35,069 nt of DNA from Actinomycetes bacterium (GCA_024225275.1 JAAEMS010000105.1:1-35069), one strand, 5' to 3'. Shown: positions 1 through 8,947, numbered from the stretch's first letter. Program-made: numbers and translations. The notes: generated by a model not told the origin, from the sequence alone.

Positions 1-50
1 ATAGGGGTCTGACCCCTATGGGGTGATAAGTGCCAGAGGTCAGATAGATG
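1..50. repeat. REP-like palindrome with flank (copy 1)
   Basis: Bases 1-19 form a perfect palindrome of ATAGGGGTC, a central T and GACCCCTAT. The whole segment 1-50 matches the reverse complement of 28403-28452 at 46 of 50 positions by hand alignment, so the repeated unit is longer than the palindrome. It lies about 55 nt beyond the stop codon of the minus-strand dehydrogenase gene, a usual place for REP-type elements. It may also act as a transcript-end hairpin. The element may extend beyond the window edge. Confidence 0.8.
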
Positions 51-73
51 AATATCGATGTAGGGGGTGTGAG

Positions 74-2587
74 TCAAGCCCTCATGCGGCCGCCGGAGGG
101 GTCCCAGAGGCAGCCATCGATGAGGTGAGCGGGGTGGCGAACGCCGAGGATCTCGATCTCGAAACGGCCGGTGGCCCGGGCCCGCGAAGTAGGGACGTAG
201 CCCAGAGCCACCGAGGCCCCGGAATGATGGGCGTAGCCCCCCGAGGTGATCCAGCCCACGACTTCGTCGTCGTGCCAGACCGGTTCGTCACCCAACACGT
301 CGGCGGCGTCGGGGCCGTACCCCACCTCGACGGTGAACGAGACCAGCCGCCGTGATGATCCGGCATCCTTGACCGCGGCGGCCGCGTCGCGGCCGATGAA
401 GTCGCCCTTGCCCAACTTGATCGTCCACCCGAAACCGGCTTCGTACGGATCATAGATGGGTCGGTACTCGGTGGCCCACGACCCGAAGCCCTTGTCGAGG
501 CGTAGGGAGTTGAGGGCCTGGAGACCGAACAGTCGGATGCCGTGGGGTTCGCCGGCCTCCAGCAGCAGGTCGAAGACCGCGGTCTGGTACTGGGCCGGCA
601 TCCAGATCTCGTAGCCGAGGTCACCGGTGAAGGTGATCCGCCCCAACAGAACCGGGATCATCCCGATCCAGGTCTCGGTGAAACTGAGGAACGGGAACTC
701 CTCGGTGCTCAGGGCGAGATCGCACACCGAGGCCATGACCTCCCGGGCCCGAGGACCGGCCACTGACAGCCCACACAGCTGGTGGCCAAGGGTGTCGAGC
801 CGGACCGAGCCGTCGGCCGGCAGGTGCTGGGTGAACCAGCGCTGGTGGTACCGCTCAGCCGCGCCGGTGCCGAAGACCATGAACCGCTCGGCGTCGGCCG
901 GCGTGGAGACGTCGGGCCGACCCGTGACCCCCAATGAATGGCCGACCAGCGCCCCGACGGTGAAGTCGCCAATGAGCTTGCCGCTCTCGTTGAGCATCGG
1001 GCTGAGGACGAGGCAGCCCGGTTGCGGAATCGTGTTGGGCAGGAGTTGGTCGAGCCACTCCCGGGCCCCCGGACCGCTCACCTCGTACTTGGCGAATCCG
1101 GTGGTCTCGGTGAGACCCACTCCGCCTCGGACCGCGGCGACCTCCTCAGCCACCACCTCGAACGAGTTCGACCGCTTGAACGTGATGTTCTCGAGCGGCT
1201 CCTGGTTCGGCCGCTGGAACCACTGGGCGACCTCGAGCCCGAAGCTCGGCGACCAGACCGCGTTGGCCTCGGTCAGCCGGGAGTGGATGGGCGACATGGC
1301 CAGAGGGCGGCCCTCCGGCAACACCTCGTTCGGGTAGGCGATGCGGAACCGGCGCCCGTAGTTCTCGATGACCTTGCGCCGGGTGAACTCGGGAGAGGCG
1401 AAGTCACCGAAGCGAGCCACGTCCATACCCCAGATGTCGTGGCCGGGATCACCGTCCCTGATCCAGTTGGCGACACTCAGCCCCACTCCCCCACCCTGGC
1501 TGAGACCGGCCATGACACCGCACGCCGCCCAATGGCCCCGCTGGCCACGGATGGGACCCACGAGGGGGTTGCCATCGGGGGTGAAGGTGAACGGGCCGTT
1601 GATGAACTGCTTGATACCGACCTCGTTGAAGATCGGGAAGTGACTGAACGCCACCTCGAGGTTGTGGGCGATGCGATCCAGATCGGGCTCGAGTAGCTCG
1701 GAACCGAAGTCCCACGAGGTCGACTTCACCGACCAGGGCACCCCGTTGGCCTCGTAGGTACCCAGCAGTAGGCCGTTGCCCTCCTGGCGCATGTAGACCT
1801 CACCCAGGAAGTCGACACAGTGCAGACCATCCAGCCCCGACGTCTTGTTCCACTCGACGAGCTCGGGGATCTCTTCGGTGAGCAGGTAGTGGTGCTCCAT
1901 GGCCAGAACCGGCAGCTCGATGCCGGTCATGCGCCCCACGTCGCGAGCCCACAGGCCCCCGGCATTGACGAAGTGCTCACAGTTGATGACGCCCAGGTCC
2001 TCGTCGGTCTGGGTGTTGTGGAGGTGGATGTCCCAGGTGCCGTCGGGCGCTTGGGTGATGGCGTGGGCCCAGGTGTGGCGGTAGACCTCGGCGCCCCCCT
2101 GCCGGGCCGCTCCGGCAAAGGCGTAGGTCACGCCCGAGGGGTCGACATGACCATCGACCGCGTCGTAGAGGGCCCCGACGAAGTGGCTGGGGTCGACGTA
2201 GGGGATGTAGTGGGTGACCTCGTCCATGGTCAACAGTCGTGTGTCCATGCCCAGGTACTGGCCGCGGGCGTGCGCCATCCGCAGCCAATCCATCCGGTCC
2301 TCGTTGTCGGCCAGCATCACCCCACCGGTGATGTGGATGCCGCACTCCTGGCCCGAGATCCGTTCGATCTCGTCGTAGAGCTCGATCGTGTACTGCTGGA
2401 GCTTGGCCACATTGGGATCGCCGTTGATGGTGTGCATCCCACCTGCGGCGTGCCACGTCGATCCCGCGGTGAGCTCCTTGCGCTCGACGAGCACGGCATC
2501 GGTGATGCCCGCCTTGGTGAGGTGATACAGCACGGAGGCACCCACGACGCCCCCGCCGATCACTACTACTTGGGCCTGGGTCTTCAT
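74..2587 (-). CDS. Dimethylglycine/sarcosine dehydrogenase-like flavoprotein
   Basis: This 837-residue protein has the layout of the dimethylglycine/sarcosine dehydrogenase family. An N-terminal FAD-binding DAO domain carries the dinucleotide motif GGGVVGAS at about residue 11. It is followed by a short FAO_M-type linker region and a C-terminal aminomethyltransferase-like (GCV_T plus GCV_T_C) folate-binding half from about residue 450. The motif GSTWHAAGG around His46 is the family site for covalent FAD attachment. The family oxidatively removes N-methyl groups from dimethylglycine or sarcosine and passes the one-carbon unit to tetrahydrofolate. It lies downstream of the iclR gene on the same strand (118 nt gap) and opposite the sarcosine oxidase genes, which supports an N-methylglycine role. 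The exact substrate cannot be read from sequence. Confidence 0.88.
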   Translation of the reverse strand: MKTQAQVVVIGGGVVGASVLYHLTKAGITDAVLVERKELTAGSTWHAAGGMHTINGDPNVAKLQQYTIELYDEIERISGQECGIHITGGVMLADNEDRMDWLRMAHARGQYLGMDTRLLTMDEVTHYIPYVDPSHFVGALYDAVDGHVDPSGVTYAFAGAARQGGAEVYRHTWAHAITQAPDGTWDIHLHNTQTDEDLGVINCEHFVNAGGLWARDVGRMTGIELPVLAMEHHYLLTEEIPELVEWNKTSGLDGLHCVDFLGEVYMRQEGNGLLLGTYEANGVPWSVKSTSWDFGSELLEPDLDRIAHNLEVAFSHFPIFNEVGIKQFINGPFTFTPDGNPLVGPIRGQRGHWAACGVMAGLSQGGGVGLSVANWIRDGDPGHDIWGMDVARFGDFASPEFTRRKVIENYGRRFRIAYPNEVLPEGRPLAMSPIHSRLTEANAVWSPSFGLEVAQWFQRPNQEPLENITFKRSNSFEVVAEEVAAVRGGVGLTETTGFAKYEVSGPGAREWLDQLLPNTIPQPGCLVLSPMLNESGKLIGDFTVGALVGHSLGVTGRPDVSTPADAERFMVFGTGAAERYHQRWFTQHLPADGSVRLDTLGHQLCGLSVAGPRAREVMASVCDLALSTEEFPFLSFTETWIGMIPVLLGRITFTGDLGYEIWMPAQYQTAVFDLLLEAGEPHGIRLFGLQALNSLRLDKGFGSWATEYRPIYDPYEAGFGWTIKLGKGDFIGRDAAAAVKDAGSSRRLVSFTVEVGYGPDAADVLGDEPVWHDDEVVGWITSGGYAHHSGASVALGYVPTSRARATGRFEIEILGVRHPAHLIDGCLWDPSGGRMRA

Positions 2588-2705
2588 GTCTGGGAGCTCC
2601 GAAGGTCGCAGTTGGGCTGATGGGGTAGGTCACCGGCGGGCACGGGCACAGGGGCGAGCGAATCGAGGGTCATCGAGTCGGCCGTTCAGTCGGTGGAAGA
2701 GATAC

Positions 2706-3494
2706 TCACGCGCTCAGCTCCAGGTCACCGCCGGACGGGCGGTGGCCGAGCTCGTGGGAGATGACGGCCGCAGTACGGGCCACCTGGCGGCCGATGGTTC
2801 CGGCCCGACCGTCGGGCGGGAACCGGAAGGTGGGGCCGTAGGTGTAGAGGGAGCCGACCGCGTGGCCGGCCGAGTCGACCACCACCGAGGCCACGCTGGA
2901 CAGCTGCCCGATCCACTCACCATGAGTCCACAGGGGCACTCCGCCCCGGAGCTGGGCGATGCGGCTCCGGATCAGAGTGGGGTCGACGACGGTGTTGGCG
3001 TTGTGCTTCTCGAGGTCGGCGGCCAGGTAGGCGTCGACCTCGTCGTCAGACCGGGTAGCCAGCGTGACCAGGCCGATCACGCCTCCGTGGAGGGGGATCT
3101 CGGTGCCGGTCCAGTCCTCGGCCTGGACCGGGTTGGGGGCCTGGACCATGAGCCGGGTCGTGGTGGTGGACAAAGCCGGGATGGAGAGTCCGACTGCCTC
3201 GTTGAGATCGTGGGACAGCTCGACCATGAACGGCCGGGCGATAGGGGGCAGGTCGACCGAAGCCCCCGATTGGGCCAGCGCCCGGATCTCGGGCCCTATC
3301 CGGTACCACCCGTTGCCGTCGCGGGCCACCGCCCCACCGGCTTCGAGGGTGGCGAGCAGTCGGCCCACCGTGCTGGTGGGCAGGCCCACCCGGTCGCTGA
3401 GATCCACCAGGCGCCCCGGCGTGCGGCCGATCTCGGTAAGGAGGCTCAGGGCCTTCTGCACGCTCTGTACAGTCACCTCCGGAGTTTCCGTCAT
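2706..3494 (-). CDS. IclR-family transcriptional regulator
   Basis: A 262-residue protein with an N-terminal winged helix-turn-helix (about residues 8-65, including VGLPTSTVGRLLATLE) and a C-terminal IclR effector-binding domain. This is the usual length for the family. The start at 3494 is preferred over the longer ATG at 3524 because the protein then begins MTETPEVTVQSVQKAL, as IclR proteins typically do, and the extra ten codons fall inside an inverted repeat that looks like an operator. The gene is divergent from soxB and upstream of the dehydrogenase gene, so it probably controls both sides in response to a methylated glycine or a breakdown product. The effector is unknown. Confidence 0.88.
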   Translation of the reverse strand: MTETPEVTVQSVQKALSLLTEIGRTPGRLVDLSDRVGLPTSTVGRLLATLEAGGAVARDGNGWYRIGPEIRALAQSGASVDLPPIARPFMVELSHDLNEAVGLSIPALSTTTTRLMVQAPNPVQAEDWTGTEIPLHGGVIGLVTLATRSDDEVDAYLAADLEKHNANTVVDPTLIRSRIAQLRGGVPLWTHGEWIGQLSSVASVVVDSAGHAVGSLYTYGPTFRFPPDGRAGTIGRQVARTAAVISHELGHRPSGGDLELSA

Positions 3495-3524
3495 GTGGGA
3501 ACCGAGGGCAAGTAGTTCCCACAT
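3493..3524. promoter_or_regulatory. Inverted repeat, probable IclR operator
   Basis: ATGTGGGAAC at 3493-3502 and GTTCCCACAT at 3515-3524 form a perfect 10-bp inverted repeat with a 12-nt spacer. The left arm overlaps the iclR start codon and the site lies about 60 nt upstream of soxB. A palindrome in the divergent gap next to an IclR gene fits an autoregulatory operator; binding itself is inferred. Confidence 0.6.
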
Positions 3525-3570
3525 TGCAGGAATCTGGCCCTCGAACGGTGACCACCGTTGCCGCCTGTCC

Positions 3571-3583
3571 TAGGTTGCGCTCG
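3571..3583 (+). promoter_or_regulatory. -10-like hexamer, possible leaderless soxB promoter
   Basis: TAGGTT at 3571-3576 is followed by exactly 7 nt and then the soxB ATG at 3584. No purine-rich ribosome binding site is present. This spacing would place transcription start at the A of the start codon, as in leaderless actinobacterial mRNAs. Confidence 0.45.
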
Positions 3584-4873
3584 ATGACACGTCGCCCACC
3601 CCGGTACTCAGCGGCCGGCCTGCTATGGCGCGGCGCCCGGGGTCGCGACTGGCCACGGGCCTGGCGCGAAGTTGACCTGAAGCCGTCCTATGACGTGGTC
3701 ATCGTCGGGGGCGGCGTGCACGGTCTGGCCTGCGCGTACTACCTGGCCACCAACCACGGCATCACCAACGTCGCCGTCCTCGACAAGGCCTACCTGGGGG
3801 CCGGGGGGTCAGGGCGCAACACGGCCATCGTGCGCTCGAACTACCTGACGCCGGAAGGGGTGGCGTTCTACGACCGGTCACTCGAGCTGTACGGCTCGAT
3901 GGCAGCCGACCTCAACATCAACGTCATGTTCTCGGAGCGGGGCCACCTCACCCTGGCCCACACCGACTCGGCCCTGCGCACCATGAACTGGCGGGCCGAG
4001 GTCAACCGCCTCCAAGACATCGACTCGTCGGTCATCGACCCTGCCGAGGTCAAACGGATCGCACCCAGCCTCGACGTCTCCCCCGACACCCGGTACCCGA
4101 TCCTGGGTGCCCTCTACCACCCGCCCGGAGGCACCATCCGGCACGACGCGGTGGTGTGGGGCTACGCCCGTGGTGCCGACCACCACGGCGTCGAGCTACA
4201 CCAGCACACCGAGGTCCTCGACATCCTCGTCGAGGGGGGCGACGGGCCCGGAGGCAAGGGGCCCGGCGGCCGGGTCACCGGGGTACACACCAATCGGGGG
4301 GCCGTGTCGGCGCCCATCGTCATCAACTGCACCGCCGGCTGGGCGTCGACCATCGCCGATCTGGCAGGCGTGAAGCTGCCCGTCACCACCCATCCCCTCC
4401 AGGCCGCGGTCACCGAGCCAGTGAAGGTGTTCCTGCCCACCGTCGTCGTATCGGGCTCGTTGCACGTCTATGTCAGTCAGACCGACCGAGGTGAGCTGGT
4501 GTTCGGCGCCTCGGTCGATCCGTTCGCCACGTACTCGATGCGGGGGTCACTCGACTTCACCGAGGAGCTGGCCGGCCATGTCCTCGAGCTCATGCCGAGC
4601 GTGTCGAAAATGCGCCTCATGCGACAGTGGGCCGGACTGTGCGACATGACGCCCGACTATTCGCCCGTCATGGGGTTCACCCCGGTCGACGGGTTCCTGT
4701 GTGATGTGGGCTGGGGTACCTACGGATTCAAGGCCGGACCGGTGTCCGGCGAGCAGATGGCCCAGTGCGTGGCCACCCAGGCGGTGCCTGAGCTGATCGC
4801 CCCCTTCGCCCTCGATCGGTTCACCGCGGGACATCTCGTCGGAGAGAAGGGGGCGGCCGCCGTCGGCCACTGA
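3584..4873 (+). CDS. soxB: Sarcosine oxidase subunit beta
   Basis: A 429-residue DAO-fold subunit of heterotetrameric sarcosine oxidase, which turns sarcosine, O2 and tetrahydrofolate into glycine, H2O2 and 5,10-methylene-tetrahydrofolate. The beta subunit holds the sarcosine site with FAD and a covalent FMN. The start at 3584 is chosen because the N-terminus (basic stretch, RAWRE, then KPSYDVVIVGGGVHG) matches the SoxB pattern; an ATG 60 nt upstream adds residues unlike the family. The GxGxxG motif is near residue 40. GTIRHDAVVWGYARGAD contains His187, aligned with the family histidine that anchors FMN. It is followed after 2 nt by soxD, in the standard B-D-A-G order. Confidence 0.92.
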   Translation: MTRRPPRYSAAGLLWRGARGRDWPRAWREVDLKPSYDVVIVGGGVHGLACAYYLATNHGITNVAVLDKAYLGAGGSGRNTAIVRSNYLTPEGVAFYDRSLELYGSMAADLNINVMFSERGHLTLAHTDSALRTMNWRAEVNRLQDIDSSVIDPAEVKRIAPSLDVSPDTRYPILGALYHPPGGTIRHDAVVWGYARGADHHGVELHQHTEVLDILVEGGDGPGGKGPGGRVTGVHTNRGAVSAPIVINCTAGWASTIADLAGVKLPVTTHPLQAAVTEPVKVFLPTVVVSGSLHVYVSQTDRGELVFGASVDPFATYSMRGSLDFTEELAGHVLELMPSVSKMRLMRQWAGLCDMTPDYSPVMGFTPVDGFLCDVGWGTYGFKAGPVSGEQMAQCVATQAVPELIAPFALDRFTAGHLVGEKGAAAVGH

Positions 4874-4875
4874 TC

Positions 4876-5181
4876 ATGCTTCTCGTACCCTGCCCCCACT
4901 GCGGGCCCCGCAACGCCGCCGACCTGGCCTACCGAGGCGAGAGCGTGGCCCGCCCTGATCCGCTCACCGCCACGCCTGAGCAATGGCGCACCTATCTCTA
5001 CCTGCGCGACAACCGGGCCGGTTGGCAGCGCGAGTCCTGGTACTGCCGATCGGGCTGCCGACGTCACTTCGTCGTCGAGCGCAACACCGTCACCAACGAG
5101 TTCCGCTCATCGCCTCTGCCCATCCCCAAGGAGCCCACGAGTCCCCCCGATCCCGCCCCATCACCGGGAGGCACAGTCTGA
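4876..5181 (+). CDS. soxD: Sarcosine oxidase subunit delta
   Basis: A 101-residue zinc-binding subunit of sarcosine oxidase. Typical features are the N-terminal CPHCGPRN motif (Cys6, Cys9), the central YLYLRDN segment, and GCRRHFVVERNTVTNEF. In characterised SoxD the zinc ligands are two N-terminal cysteines, a histidine and a cysteine. Here the third position is Cys57 (CRSGC, with Cys61 the fourth), so the site appears to be Cys4. The start is 2 nt after the soxB stop. The stop shares its last base with the soxA start (TGATG at 5179-5183), which indicates translational coupling. Confidence 0.92.
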   Translation: MLLVPCPHCGPRNAADLAYRGESVARPDPLTATPEQWRTYLYLRDNRAGWQRESWYCRSGCRRHFVVERNTVTNEFRSSPLPIPKEPTSPPDPAPSPGGTV

Positions 5182-8069
5182 TGGCCCGCCCCGACTCGAA
5201 CGGCCGTCGGCTCCCGTCGCTCCCCACCGAGGTGATCAACCGCAATGAGCCGATCACGTTCTCGTGGGACGGTCAGCCCATCACCGGCTACCAGGGCGAC
5301 ACCATCACCAGCGCCCTGACCGCAGCCGGCGTCGACGTGATGGGCCGCAGCCTCAAGTACCACCGCCCCCGGGGTCTCCTGACGGCCGACTACTGGGACC
5401 CCAACACCATTGTCCAGGTCGGTGACGAGCCCAATGTCCGGGCCGGCCACCGCCGCATCGAGGCCGGGATGGAGGTGGGCCCCCAGAACGTGTGGCCTTC
5501 CCTCCGCTTCGATGTGAGGGCGGTCAACGACCGCTTCGGCCCCTTCCTGAGGGCCGGCTTCTACTACCGGACGTTCATGCGACCCCAGCGGCTGTGGCCG
5601 GTCTACGAGCGGATACTGGCCCAGTTCGCCCCGGGGGGAAAGGTCGACCCCGAAACACCCCACAGCCACCACGACAAACGCTACGCGCACCCGGATGTGG
5701 TGGTCGCCGGTGGCGGGCCCGCGGGGATGGCGGCCGCCCTGACCGCCGCCCAAGCAGGGGCCCAGGTGATGCTGGTCGAGCACGAGCCCCTGCTGGGGGG
5801 ACACCTGCGCTGGGGGGACGCCGATGACATCGGGATCGCCGATGAGCTCGAAGCGGCGGTTCGCGACGCCGGCGTCGAGGTCCTGACCAACTCGACGGTC
5901 ACCGGCCGGTACGAAGACAACTGGGTGGCCATCGTGCAGCGCAGCCTCCCCTTGTCCGGCGAGCGGCTCATCAAGGCCCGGGCCAAGGTCCTGGTGGTGG
6001 CACCCGGTCTCATCGAACGGCCCTACGTGTTCGCTGGCAACGACCGTCCCGGCGTGGTGTTGTCCGGCGCCGTCCGCCGGCTGGTCAACATGTACGCGGT
6101 GAAGCCCGGCTCCCGTGCGGTCGTGTTCAGCGCCAATCCCGAGGGCGACGCCACTGCTTCGGTGCTCGAGCAGGCCGGCATCGAGATCGCCCGCCTGGTG
6201 GACGGCCGCCAGGGGGAAACGGTGGCCGCGGCCCACGGGTCGGGCCGCGGTATCGCTCACCGGGTCAGCGGTGTCGAGCTGGGTGACGGCACCACCGTCG
6301 ACGCTGACCTCCTGGTCATTGCCGTCGGCTGGACGGCACCCACCTCACTCCTGAACATGGCCGGCGATCGGCCCGTCTACGACCCGATGACCGCCCGGTT
6401 CTTCCCCGGTGGCCCACCCGACAACGTCCTGGCCACCGGGGGCATCAGCGGTGACGGCACCCTCGATGAGCTCGTCGACCACGGTCGGGCCACTGGTCGA
6501 CTGGCCGCCGAGCGGGCGGGGGTGGTGGCCCATCGCCTCCGAACCCTGACCACCCGCTCCCGCCCAGTCGAGGACCCCGAGCCCCCGTGGCCCGGTGACC
6601 ACCGATTGCCGTTGACCCGCGACCCCCACCCGGAGCTGTTCCGGTCGTCGACCCATGGATTGGTCGACTTCTCCGAGGACATCTCCTCGAAGGATCTGAT
6701 GGCGGCGGCCTCCGAAGGCTACGACTCGGTCGAACTGGTCAAGCGCTTCACCACCGCCACCATGGGCCCGGCTCAGGGCAAGCTCGAGACAGTGAACACG
6801 GTCGCGGTGCTGGCCGAGGCCCGGGGCGAGTCGATCGCCGAGGTGGGCACGACCGTGTGGCGGCCCCCCTTTGCCCCCATAACCCTGGGGGCCCTGGCCG
6901 GTCGGGTCTTCGAACCGACCCGGGTGTCATCGATCCAGCCTTGGCACAACCGCCACGGCGCCACGGCGATCCTGGCCGGCCAATGGATCCGACCCGACCA
7001 CTACGGCGACCCTCAGGCCGAGGTCAGGAACGTCCGCGAGAACGTCGGAATCATCGACGTGACGCCGTTGGGCAAGCTCGATCTTCGGGGCCCCGACGTC
7101 CCCCACCTCTTGGGCCTGCTGTACACCAACAAGTGGATGCAGCTCCCGGTGGGTGGCGTTCGTTACGGGATGATGTGCGCCGAAGATGGTGTCGTCCTCG
7201 ATGACGGCGTCACCGGCCGGCTCACCGACGACCACTACATCATGACCACCACCAGTTCCGGGGCCGCCACGGTGTGGGAGTGGGCCGAGATGTGGCTCCA
7301 GACCGAACGGCCCGACTGGCACGTCCACGTCACCCCGGTCACGACCGCCTACACCAGCATCAATGTGGCCGGCCCCCGGTCGCGCCAGCTGGTCGAGCGG
7401 GTGGTGGACGGCATTGACCTCTCCCCCGGGGCCTTCGCCTACATGCAGGTCCGGAGGGGCACAGTGGCGGGCGTAGCCCAATGCTTCATGTGGCGCATCG
7501 GCTTCACCGGTGAACTGTCTTTCGAGCTCCACGTGCCGGCCGGTCACGGCCTGCACGTCTGGGAGGCCCTCCTCGATGCCGGCGCCGATCTCGGGGTGCA
7601 GCCCTTCGGCCTGGAGGCCCAGCGGATCATGCGCCTGGAAAAGGGCCACTTCATCGTGGGCCAGGACACCGACGCCCTCACCACGGCCCCCAGCACCGGC
7701 ATGACCGGCCTGATCAAGACCGACAAGAACGACTTCGCCGGCCGACCCGAGCTGGTCTGGGCCCTCGAACCCGAGGCCCGAGCCGGAGCCCCCCTCGTCG
7801 TCGCCATTCAAACCACCGACCCCACCATCGTGCCGCCCGAAGCCAGTCAGATCGTGAGGCCCGGCACCAACGAGATACTGGGCCGGATCACTTCGTCACG
7901 GTTCTCCCCCACCCTGGGCCGCTCGGTCTCTCTGGGCCAGGTGCAGCCCGAGGTGGCCGCCCCCGGGTCGGTGCTGACCATCCAGCTCATCGGCGGCGAC
8001 CGGATTCCAGCCCGAGTGATGGAACACCATGCCCACGTCGATCCCGAAGGAGAGCGCCTCCGTGGCTGA
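5181..8069 (+). CDS. soxA: Sarcosine oxidase subunit alpha
   Basis: A 962-residue alpha subunit that binds NAD and contains the tetrahydrofolate-binding domain. An N-terminal ferredoxin-like domain without iron-sulfur cysteines (about residues 20-110, including SLKYHRPRG) is followed by an FAD/NAD-binding pyridine nucleotide-disulfide fold (GGGPAGM near residue 175), a SoxA linker domain, and GCV_T plus GCV_T_C aminomethyltransferase domains from about residue 590. The open frame extends upstream to 4983, but ATG 5181 gives the family N-terminus and overlaps the soxD stop. The end overlaps the soxG start by 8 nt. Confidence 0.93.
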   Translation: MARPDSNGRRLPSLPTEVINRNEPITFSWDGQPITGYQGDTITSALTAAGVDVMGRSLKYHRPRGLLTADYWDPNTIVQVGDEPNVRAGHRRIEAGMEVGPQNVWPSLRFDVRAVNDRFGPFLRAGFYYRTFMRPQRLWPVYERILAQFAPGGKVDPETPHSHHDKRYAHPDVVVAGGGPAGMAAALTAAQAGAQVMLVEHEPLLGGHLRWGDADDIGIADELEAAVRDAGVEVLTNSTVTGRYEDNWVAIVQRSLPLSGERLIKARAKVLVVAPGLIERPYVFAGNDRPGVVLSGAVRRLVNMYAVKPGSRAVVFSANPEGDATASVLEQAGIEIARLVDGRQGETVAAAHGSGRGIAHRVSGVELGDGTTVDADLLVIAVGWTAPTSLLNMAGDRPVYDPMTARFFPGGPPDNVLATGGISGDGTLDELVDHGRATGRLAAERAGVVAHRLRTLTTRSRPVEDPEPPWPGDHRLPLTRDPHPELFRSSTHGLVDFSEDISSKDLMAAASEGYDSVELVKRFTTATMGPAQGKLETVNTVAVLAEARGESIAEVGTTVWRPPFAPITLGALAGRVFEPTRVSSIQPWHNRHGATAILAGQWIRPDHYGDPQAEVRNVRENVGIIDVTPLGKLDLRGPDVPHLLGLLYTNKWMQLPVGGVRYGMMCAEDGVVLDDGVTGRLTDDHYIMTTTSSGAATVWEWAEMWLQTERPDWHVHVTPVTTAYTSINVAGPRSRQLVERVVDGIDLSPGAFAYMQVRRGTVAGVAQCFMWRIGFTGELSFELHVPAGHGLHVWEALLDAGADLGVQPFGLEAQRIMRLEKGHFIVGQDTDALTTAPSTGMTGLIKTDKNDFAGRPELVWALEPEARAGAPLVVAIQTTDPTIVPPEASQIVRPGTNEILGRITSSRFSPTLGRSVSLGQVQPEVAAPGSVLTIQLIGGDRIPARVMEHHAHVDPEGERLRG

Positions 8070-8574
8070 ACCCCCCTTCGAGAGTCCGGTGTCCACCCCC
8101 GGCCCGACCGGGGCCGCTCTGACCCTGATCGACGAGTCGGCCTCCCCCAAGCTGGTGGTGCGACGCTTCCCCGACGGGCCCGACGGCCCCGATGTCGCCT
8201 TCGGCCGCGCGGCCCCGGTCGGGGGGGCCTTGGTCGTGGGGATACGGCCCGACGAGTGGTGGGTCCTGGGTGACGGGAACGTCGACATGGATCCGGCCCT
8301 CACCATGGTCGACCTCACCCACGGGCGAGCCCAGTTCCGACTCACCGGCCCCGCGGCCACCACCGCTCTCGAGACGGTGTGCAGCCTCGATTGGTCCGAC
8401 CCCATGATGCCCAATGGCGCGGCCACCTCGGCGTCAGTGGCGAAGGTGACCTGCGATGTGGTGCGCGACGACCGGGACGGAGTAGCGAGCTATCTACTCC
8501 TGGTCGATCGCAGCTTCGCCCAGTACCTCTTCGATGCGCTTCGGGACGCGGCGGGTCAGCCGAGCTTGCGGTAG
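8062..8574 (+). CDS. soxG: Sarcosine oxidase subunit gamma
   Basis: A 170-residue gamma subunit, distantly related to the folate-binding GCV_T fold and needed for assembly of the oxidase. GTG 8062 is chosen because AAGGAGAG sits at 8047-8054 within the end of soxA, and because GTGGCTGA overlaps the soxA stop. An upstream ATG at 8029 lies within soxA. Visible traits include VDLTHGRAQFRLTGP and a C-terminal LVDRSFAQYLFDALRDA, where the serine-phenylalanine-alanine stretch and following helix are typical of SoxG. Identification rests on the fold pattern plus position as the last gene of soxBDAG. The last 19 nt overlap a convergent unknown frame. Confidence 0.85.
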   Translation: MAEPPFESPVSTPGPTGAALTLIDESASPKLVVRRFPDGPDGPDVAFGRAAPVGGALVVGIRPDEWWVLGDGNVDMDPALTMVDLTHGRAQFRLTGPAATTALETVCSLDWSDPMMPNGAATSASVAKVTCDVVRDDRDGVASYLLLVDRSFAQYLFDALRDAAGQPSLR

Positions 8575-8810
8575 GTCGTCAGGTCGCTGATGAGGCGATC
8601 TTCCATGGTGCGGTCGATGAAGCGCCCATCCCGCGCCGCATTGGCCATGTGCTTGATGGCGTCGCGGTTGGGCGGAATGTTCCCTGCGGAGTCGACCACC
8701 GTGATGTTCTCGCCCCGCTTGTACGCCAACCACACCGTCAGCTCATGGAGGTCAGGCAGAGGTTCGGCGGCATCCCCACGAGCCCGACAGAACCGACCAA
8801 GAAGCCGCAT
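8556..8810 (-). CDS. Unknown short protein, possibly a 5'-truncated gene
   Basis: An 84-residue frame that I do not recognise. Codons from about residue 18 onward show strong third-position G/C bias (for example ENITVVDSAGNIPPNRDAIK and MEDRLISDLTTYRKLG), as in real genes of this window. The first 17 or so codons do not. That contrast suggests either a short protein with a poorly biased start or the 3' remainder of a gene that lost its front. It is convergent with soxG (19-nt overlap) and downstream of the carboxyltransferase gene on the same strand. A TTG at 8816 is an alternative start. Confidence 0.4.
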   Translation of the reverse strand: MRLLGRFCRARGDAAEPLPDLHELTVWLAYKRGENITVVDSAGNIPPNRDAIKHMANAARDGRFIDRTMEDRLISDLTTYRKLG

Positions 8811-8947
8811 GGGCAAAGACTAGTAGTAGCGAGCCACCGCCAGTGGAGCGACCAGAGAACCGGCGAAAATGATCACGCGAGACCGGGAAGGCGGCCACCA
8901 CCCGAGTCGTTGCCCTCTGGAGGTTCCGCGCTCGGAGGCGGGAGGAA

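Noticed and set aside
5064..6260. Long minus-strand open frame antisense to soxA
   Set aside because: It is a product of high GC3 in soxA; its translation has no recognisable family and soxA is certain. The same applies to the long frames antisense to the thiolase, HMGCS-like, ABC-F, DUF3097 and ggt genes.
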